In this document: in pieces, positions 46,185-54,805 of the stretch
Layout: each line of letters starts with the position of its first letter
Numbering within the stretch: position 1 is the stretch's first letter
Source of the DNA: Allostella vacuolata
GTDB lineage: Bacteria; Pseudomonadota; Alphaproteobacteria; ATCC43930; Allostellaceae
Reading direction: 5' to 3'
Length of the DNA stretch: 64,000 nt
Assembly: GCA_006739055.1 (NCBI GenBank)
Contig: AP019702.1
Coordinates: 5,605,388-5,669,387, forward strand
The notes under the pieces: generated by a model
Databases searched by the model: none
Told to the model about the DNA's origin: nothing
The model's input: the letters and a program-made list of their open reading frames with translations, nothing else
Translations under genes and position numbers: made by a program

Positions 46185-46339
46185 CACCCGTGCCCCCCAG
46201 ACAATCCGAATACGGATGCCCGAGTATGATCGCGCCGCAGCCTTCGTGACAACTCGTCTGCCACCGATCTTGCGCCAAAGTTCGCGCCTTTTCGCGGAAC
46301 CCCGCGCCCGGCCCGTCGCCGGCCGCGGGGCCGCCGCCC

Positions 46340-47857
46340 TCACTTCCAGCGATAGGCCCAGTAGCGCGGGATCTCGTCCTTGTAGGCCCGGAACTCCAGG
46401 TCCGCCGTGTAGGCATAGTTGGTGACGAAGGTGTGGAGCGGCAGCCAGTAGGCCTGTTCCATGATCCGGCCGATCGCCTTGCGATAATGCTCCTTGCGGA
46501 CCGCCTGGTCCGGCGCGTTGTCGGCGACCTCGAGCCACGCCTTCACCTCCGGATCGCGCGCATAGTCGTCCTCCGAGCCCTTGAAGAAGGTGCTGACGAC
46601 GGCCGAGGCGTCATTCACCGAGAACGATCCCCAGTCGCCCTGCGCCATCGGCGTCTCGCCCTTCTGGAACTTCTGGATGTAGGAGGCGACGGGCAGCATG
46701 TTGACCTCGGCGTCGATGCCGACCGCCTTCAGGTCCGACTGGACCGCCTCCGTCCAGTCGCGCACCCGGTAGGCGAACAGCTGGGTCTTGAAGCCGCTCG
46801 GATAACCCGCCTCGGCAAGCAGGCGCTTGGCCTTGCCCGGGTCGTAGGCGTACCTGGGGGCTGCGGAATCGTCGCAGCCGAACTGCAGCGGAAAGCAGGG
46901 AGCATGGATGACCCGTGCCTCGCCCTGCACCAGGTTCTTGACGTAGCTCTCGCGGTCGACCGCATGGGCGATCGCTTGGCGGACCTTCTGCTTCGTCAGC
47001 GGGTTGCCGGCCCCGGTCCGGCCGGCCCCGTCGAGCGCCAGATAGCCGATCCGCATCGCCTCCGCCTGCAGGATCTGCAGGTTCTTGCGGCGCTGGATGT
47101 TCGGCAGCTGGTCGGCGTCGACGTACCAGATGAGGTCGGCATTGCCCGACAGCAGCTCGGCCAGTTCCGTCGCGCGATCGGTGATGGTGCGGGCGTGGAT
47201 CCGGCCGATCGTGGCACCGCTCTTCGGGCTGCCCGCATAGTGCTCAGTGAAGCGTTCGAACTTGTAGTCCTTGCCCTGCTCCAGCGACACCACCCGATAG
47301 GGCCCGGTGCCCATCGGCCGGCGGTTCATCTCTTCCGGGCCCTTGTAGTTCCGGGAATAGACGAACATCGCCATGGACAGGTAGTCGATGGCCGGCGGGA
47401 AGGGGCGGTGCAGGTGGATGCGCACCTTGTAGCCGTCCAGGATCTCGACGGTGCGGATCCAGTTGGTGTTGCGCTGGTAGAGGGCCTTGTTGGCGGGGTC
47501 GGCGACGAAGTTGAAGGTGTGGGCGACGTCCTCGGCGCCGAAGGCGGACCCGTCGTGGAACTTCACGTCCTGGCGCAGTTGGACGTCGAGGGTCTTCTCG
47601 TCGACCCACTTCCACTCCGTCGCCAGCCCGGGCTTGTAGGTGAAGGTGTCGGGATCGCGCTCGATCAGGTGATCCCAGACATGGTGGGCGAAGACGATGC
47701 CGTCGCGCTGGCCATTGTAGTAGGAATCGACGTTCGGCACGACGTTGCGCCAGATCGGCCGCAATTCGTCCTTTGCCTTCTGGGCCGCTGCCGGCACGGC
47801 GAACGCCACGGTGGCAACAGCGACCGCCAGCCACGGCGCATGGCTACGCTTGCGCAT
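46340..47857 (-). CDS. Family-5 extracellular solute-binding protein (first of a tandem pair)
   Basis: 505 residues with a signal peptide ending VPAAA-QK near residue 26. Its binding-protein core aligns without gaps to the gene at 44667 from the Q-K-x-K-D-E-L-R start to the shared end FRAYKDEIPRYW. Differences lie in ligand-lining regions such as MNRRPMGTGPYRVVSLEQGK (near 175-194) against QNRRPVGTGPYRVASIEGGK, so specificity may differ. It is first in the operon, after a large hairpin downstream of pyrF. Confidence 0.9.
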   Translation of the reverse strand: MRKRSHAPWLAVAVATVAFAVPAAAQKAKDELRPIWRNVVPNVDSYYNGQRDGIVFAHHVWDHLIERDPDTFTYKPGLATEWKWVDEKTLDVQLRQDVKFHDGSAFGAEDVAHTFNFVADPANKALYQRNTNWIRTVEILDGYKVRIHLHRPFPPAIDYLSMAMFVYSRNYKGPEEMNRRPMGTGPYRVVSLEQGKDYKFERFTEHYAGSPKSGATIGRIHARTITDRATELAELLSGNADLIWYVDADQLPNIQRRKNLQILQAEAMRIGYLALDGAGRTGAGNPLTKQKVRQAIAHAVDRESYVKNLVQGEARVIHAPCFPLQFGCDDSAAPRYAYDPGKAKRLLAEAGYPSGFKTQLFAYRVRDWTEAVQSDLKAVGIDAEVNMLPVASYIQKFQKGETPMAQGDWGSFSVNDASAVVSTFFKGSEDDYARDPEVKAWLEVADNAPDQAVRKEHYRKAIGRIMEQAYWLPLHTFVTNYAYTADLEFRAYKDEIPRYWAYRWK

Positions 47858-47870
47858 CCAGTCCTCCTGT

Positions 47871-47914
47871 CCCGTTCGTGCCGACCGGCCTTGGCCGGTC
47901 GGTCATTGAACGGG
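47871..47914. terminator. Nested hairpin between pyrF and the ABC operon
   Basis: Perfect 10-bp stem CCGACCGGCC / GGCCGGTCGG with a TT loop (47881-47902), framed by CCCGTTC / GAACGGG (47871-47877, 47908-47914). There is no U tract. It could end pyrF transcripts or mark the ABC operon leader. Confidence 0.5.
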
Positions 47915-47964
47915 AAGTATGCGAACCGGACGCGGCCCGTGGCAACCGGAGTGCGAGGAATGCC

Positions 47965-48684
47965 CTACTGTTTTTCGACTGCGGTACGGATCTCGTCGAC
48001 GATCGCCTCGGCCGCCTGCCGCGGATCGGCCGCGGCGGTGACGGGCCGGCCGACGACGAGATAGTCCGCACCCGCCTGGATCGCACCGGCGGGGGTGGCG
48101 ACGCGCTTCTGGTCCTGCACGGAAGCCCCGGCCGGGCGGATGCCGGGGGTGACGATGAGAAGCCGGTCGCCGGCCTTCGCGCGGATCGCGGCGGCCTCCG
48201 CGCCCGAGGCCACGACCCCGTCGCCGCCCGTATCGAGCACCATCTGGACGCGATCGAGCACCAGGTCGCCCAGGTCGCGGGCATACCCCTCCCGGGCGAG
48301 GTCCGCCGGGTCGACGCTGGTCAGCACCGTCACGAACAGGAGCTTCAGCGACGAGGCCCCGCGACCCTCGATCGCGGCGCGGCAGGTTCGCGGGTCGGCA
48401 TGCAGCGTGAGGAACGTCGCGTCGAGCCGGGCGACGCTCTCGACCGCCTTGCGCACCGTCTCCGGAATGTCGAGGAACTTGGCGTCGATGAAGACCTGCT
48501 TGCCTTCGCCGGTCAGGCGCCGCACCAGGTCGATCCCGCCGGCGAAGAGAAGCTGCAGCCCGACCTTGTAGAAGGTCGCGGCCGGCCCGATGCGCCGCAC
48601 CATCTCTTCGGCTTCGGCCACGGTCGGCAGGTCGAGCGCGACGATCAGGCGGTCGCGCGGATCGATGCGGCGATGGTCTCGCAT
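47965..48684 (-). CDS. pyrF: Orotidine 5'-phosphate decarboxylase
   Basis: 239 residues. It starts MRDHRRIDPRDRLIVALDLP, with the catalytic D-K-D set in VFIDAKFLDIPETV near 64-77 and phosphate-binding GVVASGAE near 160 and ADYLVVGRPVT near 206. It makes UMP from OMP. TIM-barrel length is right. The tail AEAIVDEIRTAVEKQ is standard. It stands alone, with no other pyrimidine genes near. Confidence 0.95.
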   Translation of the reverse strand: MRDHRRIDPRDRLIVALDLPTVAEAEEMVRRIGPAATFYKVGLQLLFAGGIDLVRRLTGEGKQVFIDAKFLDIPETVRKAVESVARLDATFLTLHADPRTCRAAIEGRGASSLKLLFVTVLTSVDPADLAREGYARDLGDLVLDRVQMVLDTGGDGVVASGAEAAAIRAKAGDRLLIVTPGIRPAGASVQDQKRVATPAGAIQAGADYLVVGRPVTAAADPRQAAEAIVDEIRTAVEKQ

Positions 48685-48757
48685 GGCAGGGCTCGGCTGA
48701 TGGTGCAGGGACGGCCCGTCTTTTGGCCCGGCGCGCGCCGCCTGGCAAGGCTCCTGG

Positions 48758-49771
48758 TCAGCCCGCCAGCTCCCGCACGGGGGTAAAGGCGTCGGCCCGG
48801 AACGCCGCCGGGCGCATCCCCGCTTCGCGCAGCCGTCGGCGCAGGGCCACCACCATCGCGGGCGGGCCGGCCGCGTGGACGACCGGATCGACCATGCGGC
48901 CCGCCGCCGCGATCGCCAGGTCGACGGCGGTTGCCGCCGGGGCAGCGTCCGCCGTGGGCGCCGTGAAGCCGATCCGGCAGGAGAAGGTCGCGTGCCCGGC
49001 CCCCAGGCGCGCCAGCGTCTCCTCGCCATAAAGGTCGGCCGGGGACGCGGCGCCGAGGCAGAGCGTCACGAGCCGACCCGGATCGGCGGCAAGCGCGGCG
49101 CGCGCGACCGACAGCATCGGCGCCAGACCGGTGCCGCCTGCGATCAGCAGCAACGGCCCCCTCTCCGCGGGGCGGAAATAGGCCCGGCCGAACGGCGCTT
49201 CGACGGTCACCGCGTCTCCTGGCCGCATCGTGGCGGCGGCAGCGGCGGCGCCGCCGCTGCCGGTGTCGCGCAGGTGAAAGGTGAGTGCGGCGTCACCGGG
49301 TAGGCCGGCAAAGGAGAAATCGCGCGGCGGGCAGCCCGCCAGCGCGAGGGTCGCATACTGGCCGGCGAGATATGGCAGGCCATCGCCCGGCGGCTCAAGG
49401 GCCAGCTCCGTCGTGCGGGCGCCGAGGTCGCGCCGCGCGACGATCCGGGTGACGAACCGTCGGGGGCGCGGCGGGACCGGCTCTGTGGCCGGCAGCGCCA
49501 GGGTGACATCACCGACGGGTCGGGCACGGCAGGAGAGGACCAGGCCTCGCGCCCGTTCCGCTGCCGAAAGGGCGGCCGCGGCGTGGCGGTCATGGACCAC
49601 CTCGCCTGCCACGACGTGGACCCGGCAAGCGCCGCACAGCCCGGATCGGCAGCCATAGGGCAGTGGCACGCCGGCGGCGATTGCGGCTTGCAGCAAGGTC
49701 TGGCCAGGTCCCACTTCGACCGTGGGCCAGATTCCGCCCTCCGGATCGCCGACGATGCGCAGATGTGCCAT
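48758..49771 (-). CDS. Ferredoxin--NAD(P)H oxidoreductase of dioxygenase-reductase type
   Basis: 337 residues. An N-terminal plant-type 2Fe-2S domain has ligands C41, C46, C49 and C81 (CX4CX2CX31C). The ferredoxin-reductase part has FAD motif PYLAGQYATLAL and an NAD domain with LLLIAGGTGLAPMLSVARAA near residue 208-227. Such proteins pass electrons to ring-hydroxylating oxygenases or methane-monooxygenase-type partners. No oxygenase gene is in the window, so its partner must lie elsewhere. It starts 17 bp after a strong terminator. Confidence 0.88.
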   Translation of the reverse strand: MAHLRIVGDPEGGIWPTVEVGPGQTLLQAAIAAGVPLPYGCRSGLCGACRVHVVAGEVVHDRHAAAALSAAERARGLVLSCRARPVGDVTLALPATEPVPPRPRRFVTRIVARRDLGARTTELALEPPGDGLPYLAGQYATLALAGCPPRDFSFAGLPGDAALTFHLRDTGSGGAAAAAATMRPGDAVTVEAPFGRAYFRPAERGPLLLIAGGTGLAPMLSVARAALAADPGRLVTLCLGAASPADLYGEETLARLGAGHATFSCRIGFTAPTADAAPAATAVDLAIAAAGRMVDPVVHAAGPPAMVVALRRRLREAGMRPAAFRADAFTPVRELAG

Positions 49772-49787
49772 TCAGGCAGGCACGCGC

Positions 49788-49818
49788 AAAAACGCCCGGC
49801 CGGGGGCGGCCGGGCGTT
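49788..49818 (-). terminator. Rho-independent terminator before the reductase gene
   Basis: 11-bp perfect stem (49791-49801 / 49808-49818), 6-nt loop, and a run of five U on the minus strand. A second GC-rich hairpin lies just upstream on the same strand (49835-49844 / 49854-49863). Together they end the amidotransferase transcript. Confidence 0.88.
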
Positions 49819-50018
49819 CAGGGGGCGAGGAGGTAGAACGCGGCAGGGGGGGCGCCGCGTTCTTCGCCGTGCAGCGATCAACAGGGAGAGAGGATCGCGT
49901 GACGGCTGTATTGATGCCGGGTTTCCGCGCGACGGTCCAACGCGACTCTTGCAAATCAGTCATGCAATGCCGGAATGCCGCGCCGTACGACCGAGTCCGC
50001 AGCGGGTCACTTCCAGGG

Positions 50019-50804
50019 TCAGGCGGCGGCGCGGGTGGCCACTGGCAGGCGGCGGCCGGCACGGGCATGGATGGCGTCGCCGAACGCCTGGAAGATCCGC
50101 ACACTGTGCGGATTCTCCTGCGGCTTGTACTCCGGATGCCACTGGATCCCGAGCGTGAATCCGGGAGTGGCCGGCATGGACACGGCCTCGATGGTGCCGT
50201 CGGGGGCCCAGGCCTCGGCGCGCAACGCCGGCGCCAGCCGGTCGATCGCCTGCTGGTGCAGAGAATTGACGACCAGATCCTCGACGCCGAGCAGGCCCTG
50301 CAATGCCCCGCCGGAGGCCAGCGTGACCGCGTGAGCGGGGCCGTAGTTGCGGTCCATGTCGGGTGAACGGATCGAGCGATGGTCGAACCGGCCGGGGACC
50401 GTCTGCACCCGCTGGGTCAAGGTGCCGCCCAGGGCCACGTTCAGTTCCTGGATGCCGCGGCAGATCGCCAGCACCGGCACCCCTTCCTCGATCGCGGTGC
50501 GGATCAGGGGCAGGGTCGTCGCGTCGCGCTTGGGGTCGTGCAGGTCCGGCGTCTCGCTCTCGCCGCCCTCGTAGAGATGCGGCTCGACGTTCGACGGGCT
50601 GCCGGTGAGCAGCAGGCCATCGAGCCGGCGCACTACCTCGTGCAGGTCGATCGAGGGACCGGCTGCCGGGATCAGCAGCGGCAGCGTCCCCAGCCAGGTC
50701 ATCACGTCGACATAGCGCTCGTTCACGCAATGGAAGCTGGCGTACCGCACGAAGCGGATGCAGGACGGAATGCCGACGATGGGCGGGCTTGCAGGCAGGG
50801 TCAT
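50019..50804 (-). CDS. Class-I glutamine amidotransferase-like / gamma-glutamyl-GABA hydrolase-like (PuuD)
   Basis: 261 residues. The nucleophile is C115 in ICRGIQELNVALGG, and HPEYKPQ near residue 227 provides the His-Glu pair. LLLTGSPSNVEPHLY near 65 matches the peptidase C26 / PuuD pattern. PuuD hydrolyses gamma-glutamyl-gamma-aminobutyrate in putrescine use; no other Puu genes are near, so the substrate is inferred only loosely. The ATG at 50804 precedes an obvious family N-terminus. Confidence 0.85.
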   Translation of the reverse strand: MTLPASPPIVGIPSCIRFVRYASFHCVNERYVDVMTWLGTLPLLIPAAGPSIDLHEVVRRLDGLLLTGSPSNVEPHLYEGGESETPDLHDPKRDATTLPLIRTAIEEGVPVLAICRGIQELNVALGGTLTQRVQTVPGRFDHRSIRSPDMDRNYGPAHAVTLASGGALQGLLGVEDLVVNSLHQQAIDRLAPALRAEAWAPDGTIEAVSMPATPGFTLGIQWHPEYKPQENPHSVRIFQAFGDAIHARAGRRLPVATRAAA

Positions 50805-50948
50805 GCGCCGATCTCGATCACTGGAATGGCAGCGGGCACTGGAAAGTTCGGGTCGCCGAAAGGGTGCCGGCGGTGGCCAACTTTCGAACGGCCGACTAGT
50901 GAATGACGGTATCATTGCACGGAACGGGCCAGCCTGTGGAGGCATTCC

Positions 50949-51716
50949 ATGACCTTTTCCCGCCTGCGCCGCGGTGTTGTCCCGGCCATCTGCATCGTGT
51001 CGTGGCTCGCTGCTTCTGGGCTGGGGGCCGGGCCAGCCGTCGCGCAGACCCCGGTCGATACGGCCCTGGTGCTGGCGGTCGATTCCTCGGGCAGCATCGA
51101 CGAGGCGGAGTTCCGCTTGCAGCGGGATGGAATCGCTACCGCCCTGACCAGCCCGAGGGTCCTGTCGGCGATCGCGGGCGGGGCGGTGGGACGGATCGCC
51201 GTCGCCTATGTCGAGTGGGGCTCCCCCGCCCGGGCCGAGACCGTGGTCGGGTGGCACGTCGTCGGCGACCGGGCGGCGGCGGACGCACTGGCAGCGGCCA
51301 TCGTGGCCGCCTCTCGCTCCCGCCAGAGCTACAATGCCATCGGCGATGCGATCGACCACGCGGCCGGACTGTTCGCCGCCTGCGGCTGCGAGGCGACGCG
51401 CCGCGTGATCGACATCTCGGGCGACAATGCCGACATGCGCAGTGTCCGGCCGGCCGCGGCTGCCCGCGATGCGGCGGTCGCCGCCGGCATCACCGTCAAC
51501 GCCCTGGCGATCCTGGGGGACGACCGGCCCGGCCCCGGTGGCAGGCCATGGCTGGTCGAGTACTATGAGCGCGCAGTGATCGGCGGGGCCGGCGCCTTCG
51601 TCATGGCGGCCCGCGACCGCGCCGACTTCACCCGGGCGCTGCTCGACAAGATGGTGCTGGAGATCGCCGGGCGACCGCTGCCGGACGCATCGCTCGCCGC
51701 CGCGCGGAGGCCGTGA
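50949..51716 (+). CDS. DUF1194-type VWA-domain exported protein
   Basis: 255 residues. A signal peptide ends near AVAQT (residue 33). The MIDAS motif DSSGSID is at 45-51 with further metal residues in VIDISGDNADM near 155. The whole protein is one von Willebrand factor A domain, the DUF1194 family, of unknown function. It may bind a partner through divalent metal. Its stop overlaps the RpiR start in a GTGA junction, so they are co-translated; a functional link is possible but not shown. Confidence 0.88.
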   Translation: MTFSRLRRGVVPAICIVSWLAASGLGAGPAVAQTPVDTALVLAVDSSGSIDEAEFRLQRDGIATALTSPRVLSAIAGGAVGRIAVAYVEWGSPARAETVVGWHVVGDRAAADALAAAIVAASRSRQSYNAIGDAIDHAAGLFAACGCEATRRVIDISGDNADMRSVRPAAAARDAAVAAGITVNALAILGDDRPGPGGRPWLVEYYERAVIGGAGAFVMAARDRADFTRALLDKMVLEIAGRPLPDASLAAARRP

Positions 51717-52594
51717 TGGATGCTATCGCCGTCCGCGGCCGGCTGGAGGCGATCCTGCCCGACCTGCCGCCGCAGCTGCGCAGCGCTGCGCGCTTCGTGC
51801 TGAACGAGCCGGCATCGATCGCGCTCTACCCGCTGCGCGACCTGGCGGCCCGTGCCCGGGTCAGCCCGGCGACGCTGGTCCGGCTCGCCGGCCAGCTCGG
51901 CTTTGCCAGCTACAAGGCCTTCCGCGACGTCATGCGGGACGGGCTCCATACCGCGGCCGCCCGCTATTCGTCGGGCGCCCAGCAGCTTCAGGAACGGCCG
52001 CGCCGCGGTGGCGGCCAGGCCGCCTGGCGGGCCGCCTGCGAGATCCAGGCCGGCCATATGGCGGGGATGCTGCGCAGCATTCCCGCCGCCGCGGTCGAGG
52101 CCGCCGCGTCCTGCCTGGCCGGGGCCCGTACCGTCTATGTCCTCGGCCTGCGGGCCAACCACGCCCCGGCGCTCTACTTCCACTATGTCGTCCGCACCTT
52201 CCGTGCCCAGGCGGTGCTTCTCGATGGCGGGCACGGCACCCTGGTCGACGAGCTGGCCGGCGCCGGGGGCGACGACGCGCTGCTGGCGATCAGCTACGAG
52301 CCTTACGCCCGCGAGGCAGTGCGTCTGGTCGCCCATGCCCGCCGTGCGGGGGTCCGGGTGATCGCGCTCACCGACCAACCCTGGTCGCCGATCGCGCAGG
52401 ATGCCGACCATCTTTTCCTCCTGCCGACGGCGGGCGCCTCCTTCTACCAGAGCATGGTCCCGACCCTGACCCTGCTGGAGGCGCTGGTGTCCCTCCTCGT
52501 CGCCCGCGGCGGCCGCCCACTGGTCGAGCGGGTCGAGGCGGAATTCCGGCGACGCGAGGAGTTCGGCGTCTACTGGCGCGACGGCGACGAGTAG
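51713..52594 (+). CDS. MurR/RpiR family transcriptional regulator
   Basis: 293 residues. The N-terminal HTH_6 domain has LRDLAARARVSPATLVRLAG near residue 42-61, and the SIS sugar-isomerase-like domain has ARTVYVLGLRANHAPALYF near 140 and VIALTDQPWSPIAQDADHLF near 218. Members sense phosphosugars or small carboxylates. Start is GTG 51713 overlapping the VWA stop or ATG 51716. A long inverted repeat lies 27 bp downstream of its stop, ahead of the hotdog gene, likely its operator. Confidence 0.9.
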   Translation: MMDAIAVRGRLEAILPDLPPQLRSAARFVLNEPASIALYPLRDLAARARVSPATLVRLAGQLGFASYKAFRDVMRDGLHTAAARYSSGAQQLQERPRRGGGQAAWRAACEIQAGHMAGMLRSIPAAAVEAAASCLAGARTVYVLGLRANHAPALYFHYVVRTFRAQAVLLDGGHGTLVDELAGAGGDDALLAISYEPYAREAVRLVAHARRAGVRVIALTDQPWSPIAQDADHLFLLPTAGASFYQSMVPTLTLLEALVSLLVARGGRPLVERVEAEFRRREEFGVYWRDGDE

Positions 52595-52621
52595 CCGGTG
52601 CAGCGCGTCTTGGCCGTTGAC

Positions 52622-52663
52622 GAAACAAACGTTCCATAGGAGCCTGCGGAACATATTTGTTTC
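52622..52663. promoter_or_regulatory. Long interrupted palindrome, candidate RpiR operator
   Basis: GAAACAAACGTTCC at 52622-52635 faces GGAACATATTTGTTTC at 52648-52663; the arms share GAAACAAA and GTTCC, with a different 2-4 nt filler. TTGACG at 52617-52622 may be a -35 box overlapping it. It lies between the RpiR gene and the hotdog gene. Confidence 0.6.
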
Positions 52664-52680
52664 ACGGGTTGGGGACGGCG

Positions 52681-53121
52681 ATGGTCGAGACGGGGCTGGA
52701 GCGGTACGTGGCGGAGATCGAGGTCCGGGTCGACAGCCACTATTCCGACGGCGTGGTGTCGCTCGGGACCATCGTCGAGCTGTTCGGCATGGCCGGCACC
52801 AAGCTCGCCTACATGTTCGACGGCGATGGCGGGCTCATGCGCGCGTTCGACGACGTGGAATTCCTGGCGGCGGTCTATCACGGCGACTTCGTGCGGGTGA
52901 CGGCGCGCATGCTGGGTGTCGGCAACACGTCGCGGCGACGGTCCTACGAGGCCGTGGTGGTCGCCCGCAACTTCGGCGTGGGCAGCGAGAAGACGCACGG
53001 GGAACTGCTCGACCCGCCCATCCTGGCGGCCAGGGCGACCGGCACCGCGGTGACCAAGCTCGATCGTCAACGCCTGACGCCGGCCGCCTTTCGTGGCGGG
53101 CCCCGGACGGAGGCCGAGTGA
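52681..53121 (+). CDS. Hotdog-fold protein, 3-aminobutyryl-CoA ammonia-lyase-like
   Basis: 146 residues. The sequence runs VRVDSHYSDGVVSLGTIVEL (near 15) then DVEFLAAVYHGDFVRVTARM near 60-79 and VGNTSRRRSYEAVV near 84. This resembles single-domain hotdog enzymes such as 3-aminobutyryl-CoA and beta-alanyl-CoA ammonia-lyases; a thioesterase role is an alternative. The ATG at 52681 is chosen over a TTG at 52657. It overlaps the ligase start by one base, so the product probably acts on the CoA ester made by the ligase. Confidence 0.7.
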   Translation: MVETGLERYVAEIEVRVDSHYSDGVVSLGTIVELFGMAGTKLAYMFDGDGGLMRAFDDVEFLAAVYHGDFVRVTARMLGVGNTSRRRSYEAVVVARNFGVGSEKTHGELLDPPILAARATGTAVTKLDRQRLTPAAFRGGPRTEAE

Positions 53122-54749
53122 TGTCCCGCCAGTCGGTCCTCGCCGAACCGGTGCCGCCGGCCGACGAGCGCCGGCGGCGGATCGAGGCCGAGCCGCTGCC
53201 CGCCAATCTCGGCGCGTTGCTCGATGCCGCCGCCCGGGACGCACCCGACCGGACGGTCCTGGAATTCTTCGAGGACGGCACCCGCTGCACCTTCGCCGAA
53301 CTCCGGGCCGCGGTGAACCGCCTGGCGGACGGGCTGGCCGGGGTCGGCGTCGGGCGGGGCATGCATGTCGCGGTCATGCTGCCGAACGTCCTGGCGTTCC
53401 CGATCACCTGGCTGGCGCTCGCCCGCCTGGGCGCGGTCATGGTGCCGATGAACCCGGCCTATACCCAGCGCGAGATCGCCTACCTGGTCGAGGATGGCGA
53501 TGTCGACTGGGTGATCGTCGACCATACGCGGCTGAACGGGTTCGCCGCGCTGCCGGGCCGCCTCCAGCGGGACCGCATCGTCGTCCTGGGGGACGCGGTG
53601 CCCGGCCATGTCCGATGGGACGATCTGCAGTCGATCGGCCGGGCCGACTTCGTGCCGTCGCAGCCGGCCGGTACGGACGACCTCCTCAATATCCAGTACA
53701 CGTCCGGCACCACCGGCCTGCCGAAGGGCTGCATGCTGACGCAGCGCTACTGGCTGACGGCGGGCCTGGTGAATGCGCGCCGCGACGGCCGGGTCTACGA
53801 CCGGCTGCTCGCGTCGACCCCATTCTTCTACATGGACCCGCAATGGCTGCTCGTGATGGCGCTCTATCAGCGGGCGACCCTGTTCGTCGCCCGCCGGCAG
53901 AGCGCCAGCCGCTTCATGGCCTGGGTGCGTGAGCACGGGATCCGGTTCACGCTGCTGCCGGCGGTGGTGCTGAAGCAGCCGGTCGACCCGCGCGAACGCG
54001 AGCACCGGCTGGTGCGCGTCAATGTCTACGGCCTGCCGCGCGAGGACCATGCCCCGCTCGAGGAGCGGTTCGACTGTATCGCGCGGGAGGCCTACGGCAT
54101 GACCGAGATCGGCTCGGGCATGTTCATGCCGATCGAGGCGCAGGACATGGTGGGGTCGGGTTCGTGTGGCATCCCTTCGCCGTTCCGTGAGGCGCGCATC
54201 GTCGACCCCGACGGGCGGCCGGTCGCCCCCGGCGAGGCGGGCGAGCTGGAGATCCGCGGGCCCGGCATGCTGGCGGGCTACTACAAGAAGCCCGAGGCCA
54301 CCGCGGCCGCCTTCCGTGACGGCTGGTTCCGGACCGGGGACCTGTTCCGCCAGGACGAACGCGGCTACTTCTTCATCGTCGGGCGCCTCAAGGACATGAT
54401 CCGGCGCGCGGGAGAGAACATCGCCGCGCGCGAGATCGAGGCGGTGCTGTCCGGCCTGCCCGAGGTGGTGGAGGCGGCCGCCGTTCCGGTGCCGGACCCG
54501 ACCCGGGGCGAGGAAGTAATGGCCTACGTGGTGCTGCAGCCGGGTCTCGACCGGGGCGCCGTGCCGCCCGCCCGCATCCTCGACCACTGCGCGGCCAACC
54601 TCGCCCCGTTCAAGGTCCCGCGCTACCTCGCCTATCGCGACGCGTTCCCCAAGACGCCGTCGGACAAGATCGCCAAGCGCCTGCTGGCAGAGACCGGCAC
54701 CGACCAGCGGCTGGGAAGCTGGGACCGGGTGGAGGGGCGCTGGCGATAG
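53121..54749 (+). CDS. AMP-forming acyl-CoA ligase (CaiC/FadD superfamily)
   Basis: 542 residues. The adenylate-forming P-loop YTSGTTGLPKG is at 193-203, the A5 motif AYGMTEIG near 330, GWFRTGDLF near 400 and the C-terminal catalytic lysine in SDKIAKR near 517. Members activate a carboxylate with ATP and CoA. The N-terminal part is most like crotonobetaine/carnitine-CoA ligase and related short-chain acid ligases. TGATG overlap with the hotdog gene. The acid is unknown. Confidence 0.88.
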   Translation: MSRQSVLAEPVPPADERRRRIEAEPLPANLGALLDAAARDAPDRTVLEFFEDGTRCTFAELRAAVNRLADGLAGVGVGRGMHVAVMLPNVLAFPITWLALARLGAVMVPMNPAYTQREIAYLVEDGDVDWVIVDHTRLNGFAALPGRLQRDRIVVLGDAVPGHVRWDDLQSIGRADFVPSQPAGTDDLLNIQYTSGTTGLPKGCMLTQRYWLTAGLVNARRDGRVYDRLLASTPFFYMDPQWLLVMALYQRATLFVARRQSASRFMAWVREHGIRFTLLPAVVLKQPVDPREREHRLVRVNVYGLPREDHAPLEERFDCIAREAYGMTEIGSGMFMPIEAQDMVGSGSCGIPSPFREARIVDPDGRPVAPGEAGELEIRGPGMLAGYYKKPEATAAAFRDGWFRTGDLFRQDERGYFFIVGRLKDMIRRAGENIAAREIEAVLSGLPEVVEAAAVPVPDPTRGEEVMAYVVLQPGLDRGAVPPARILDHCAANLAPFKVPRYLAYRDAFPKTPSDKIAKRLLAETGTDQRLGSWDRVEGRWR

Positions 54750-54805
54750 TTCCCCGCATTGCCCGCGGGGGCACCATGGAGGCCATTCGCGAAGGAGCAA
54801 GACCC

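Noticed and set aside
52658-52668. TTGTTTCACGGG, half of a parS site
   Set aside because: Only one arm matches; it is better explained by the RpiR-type palindrome.
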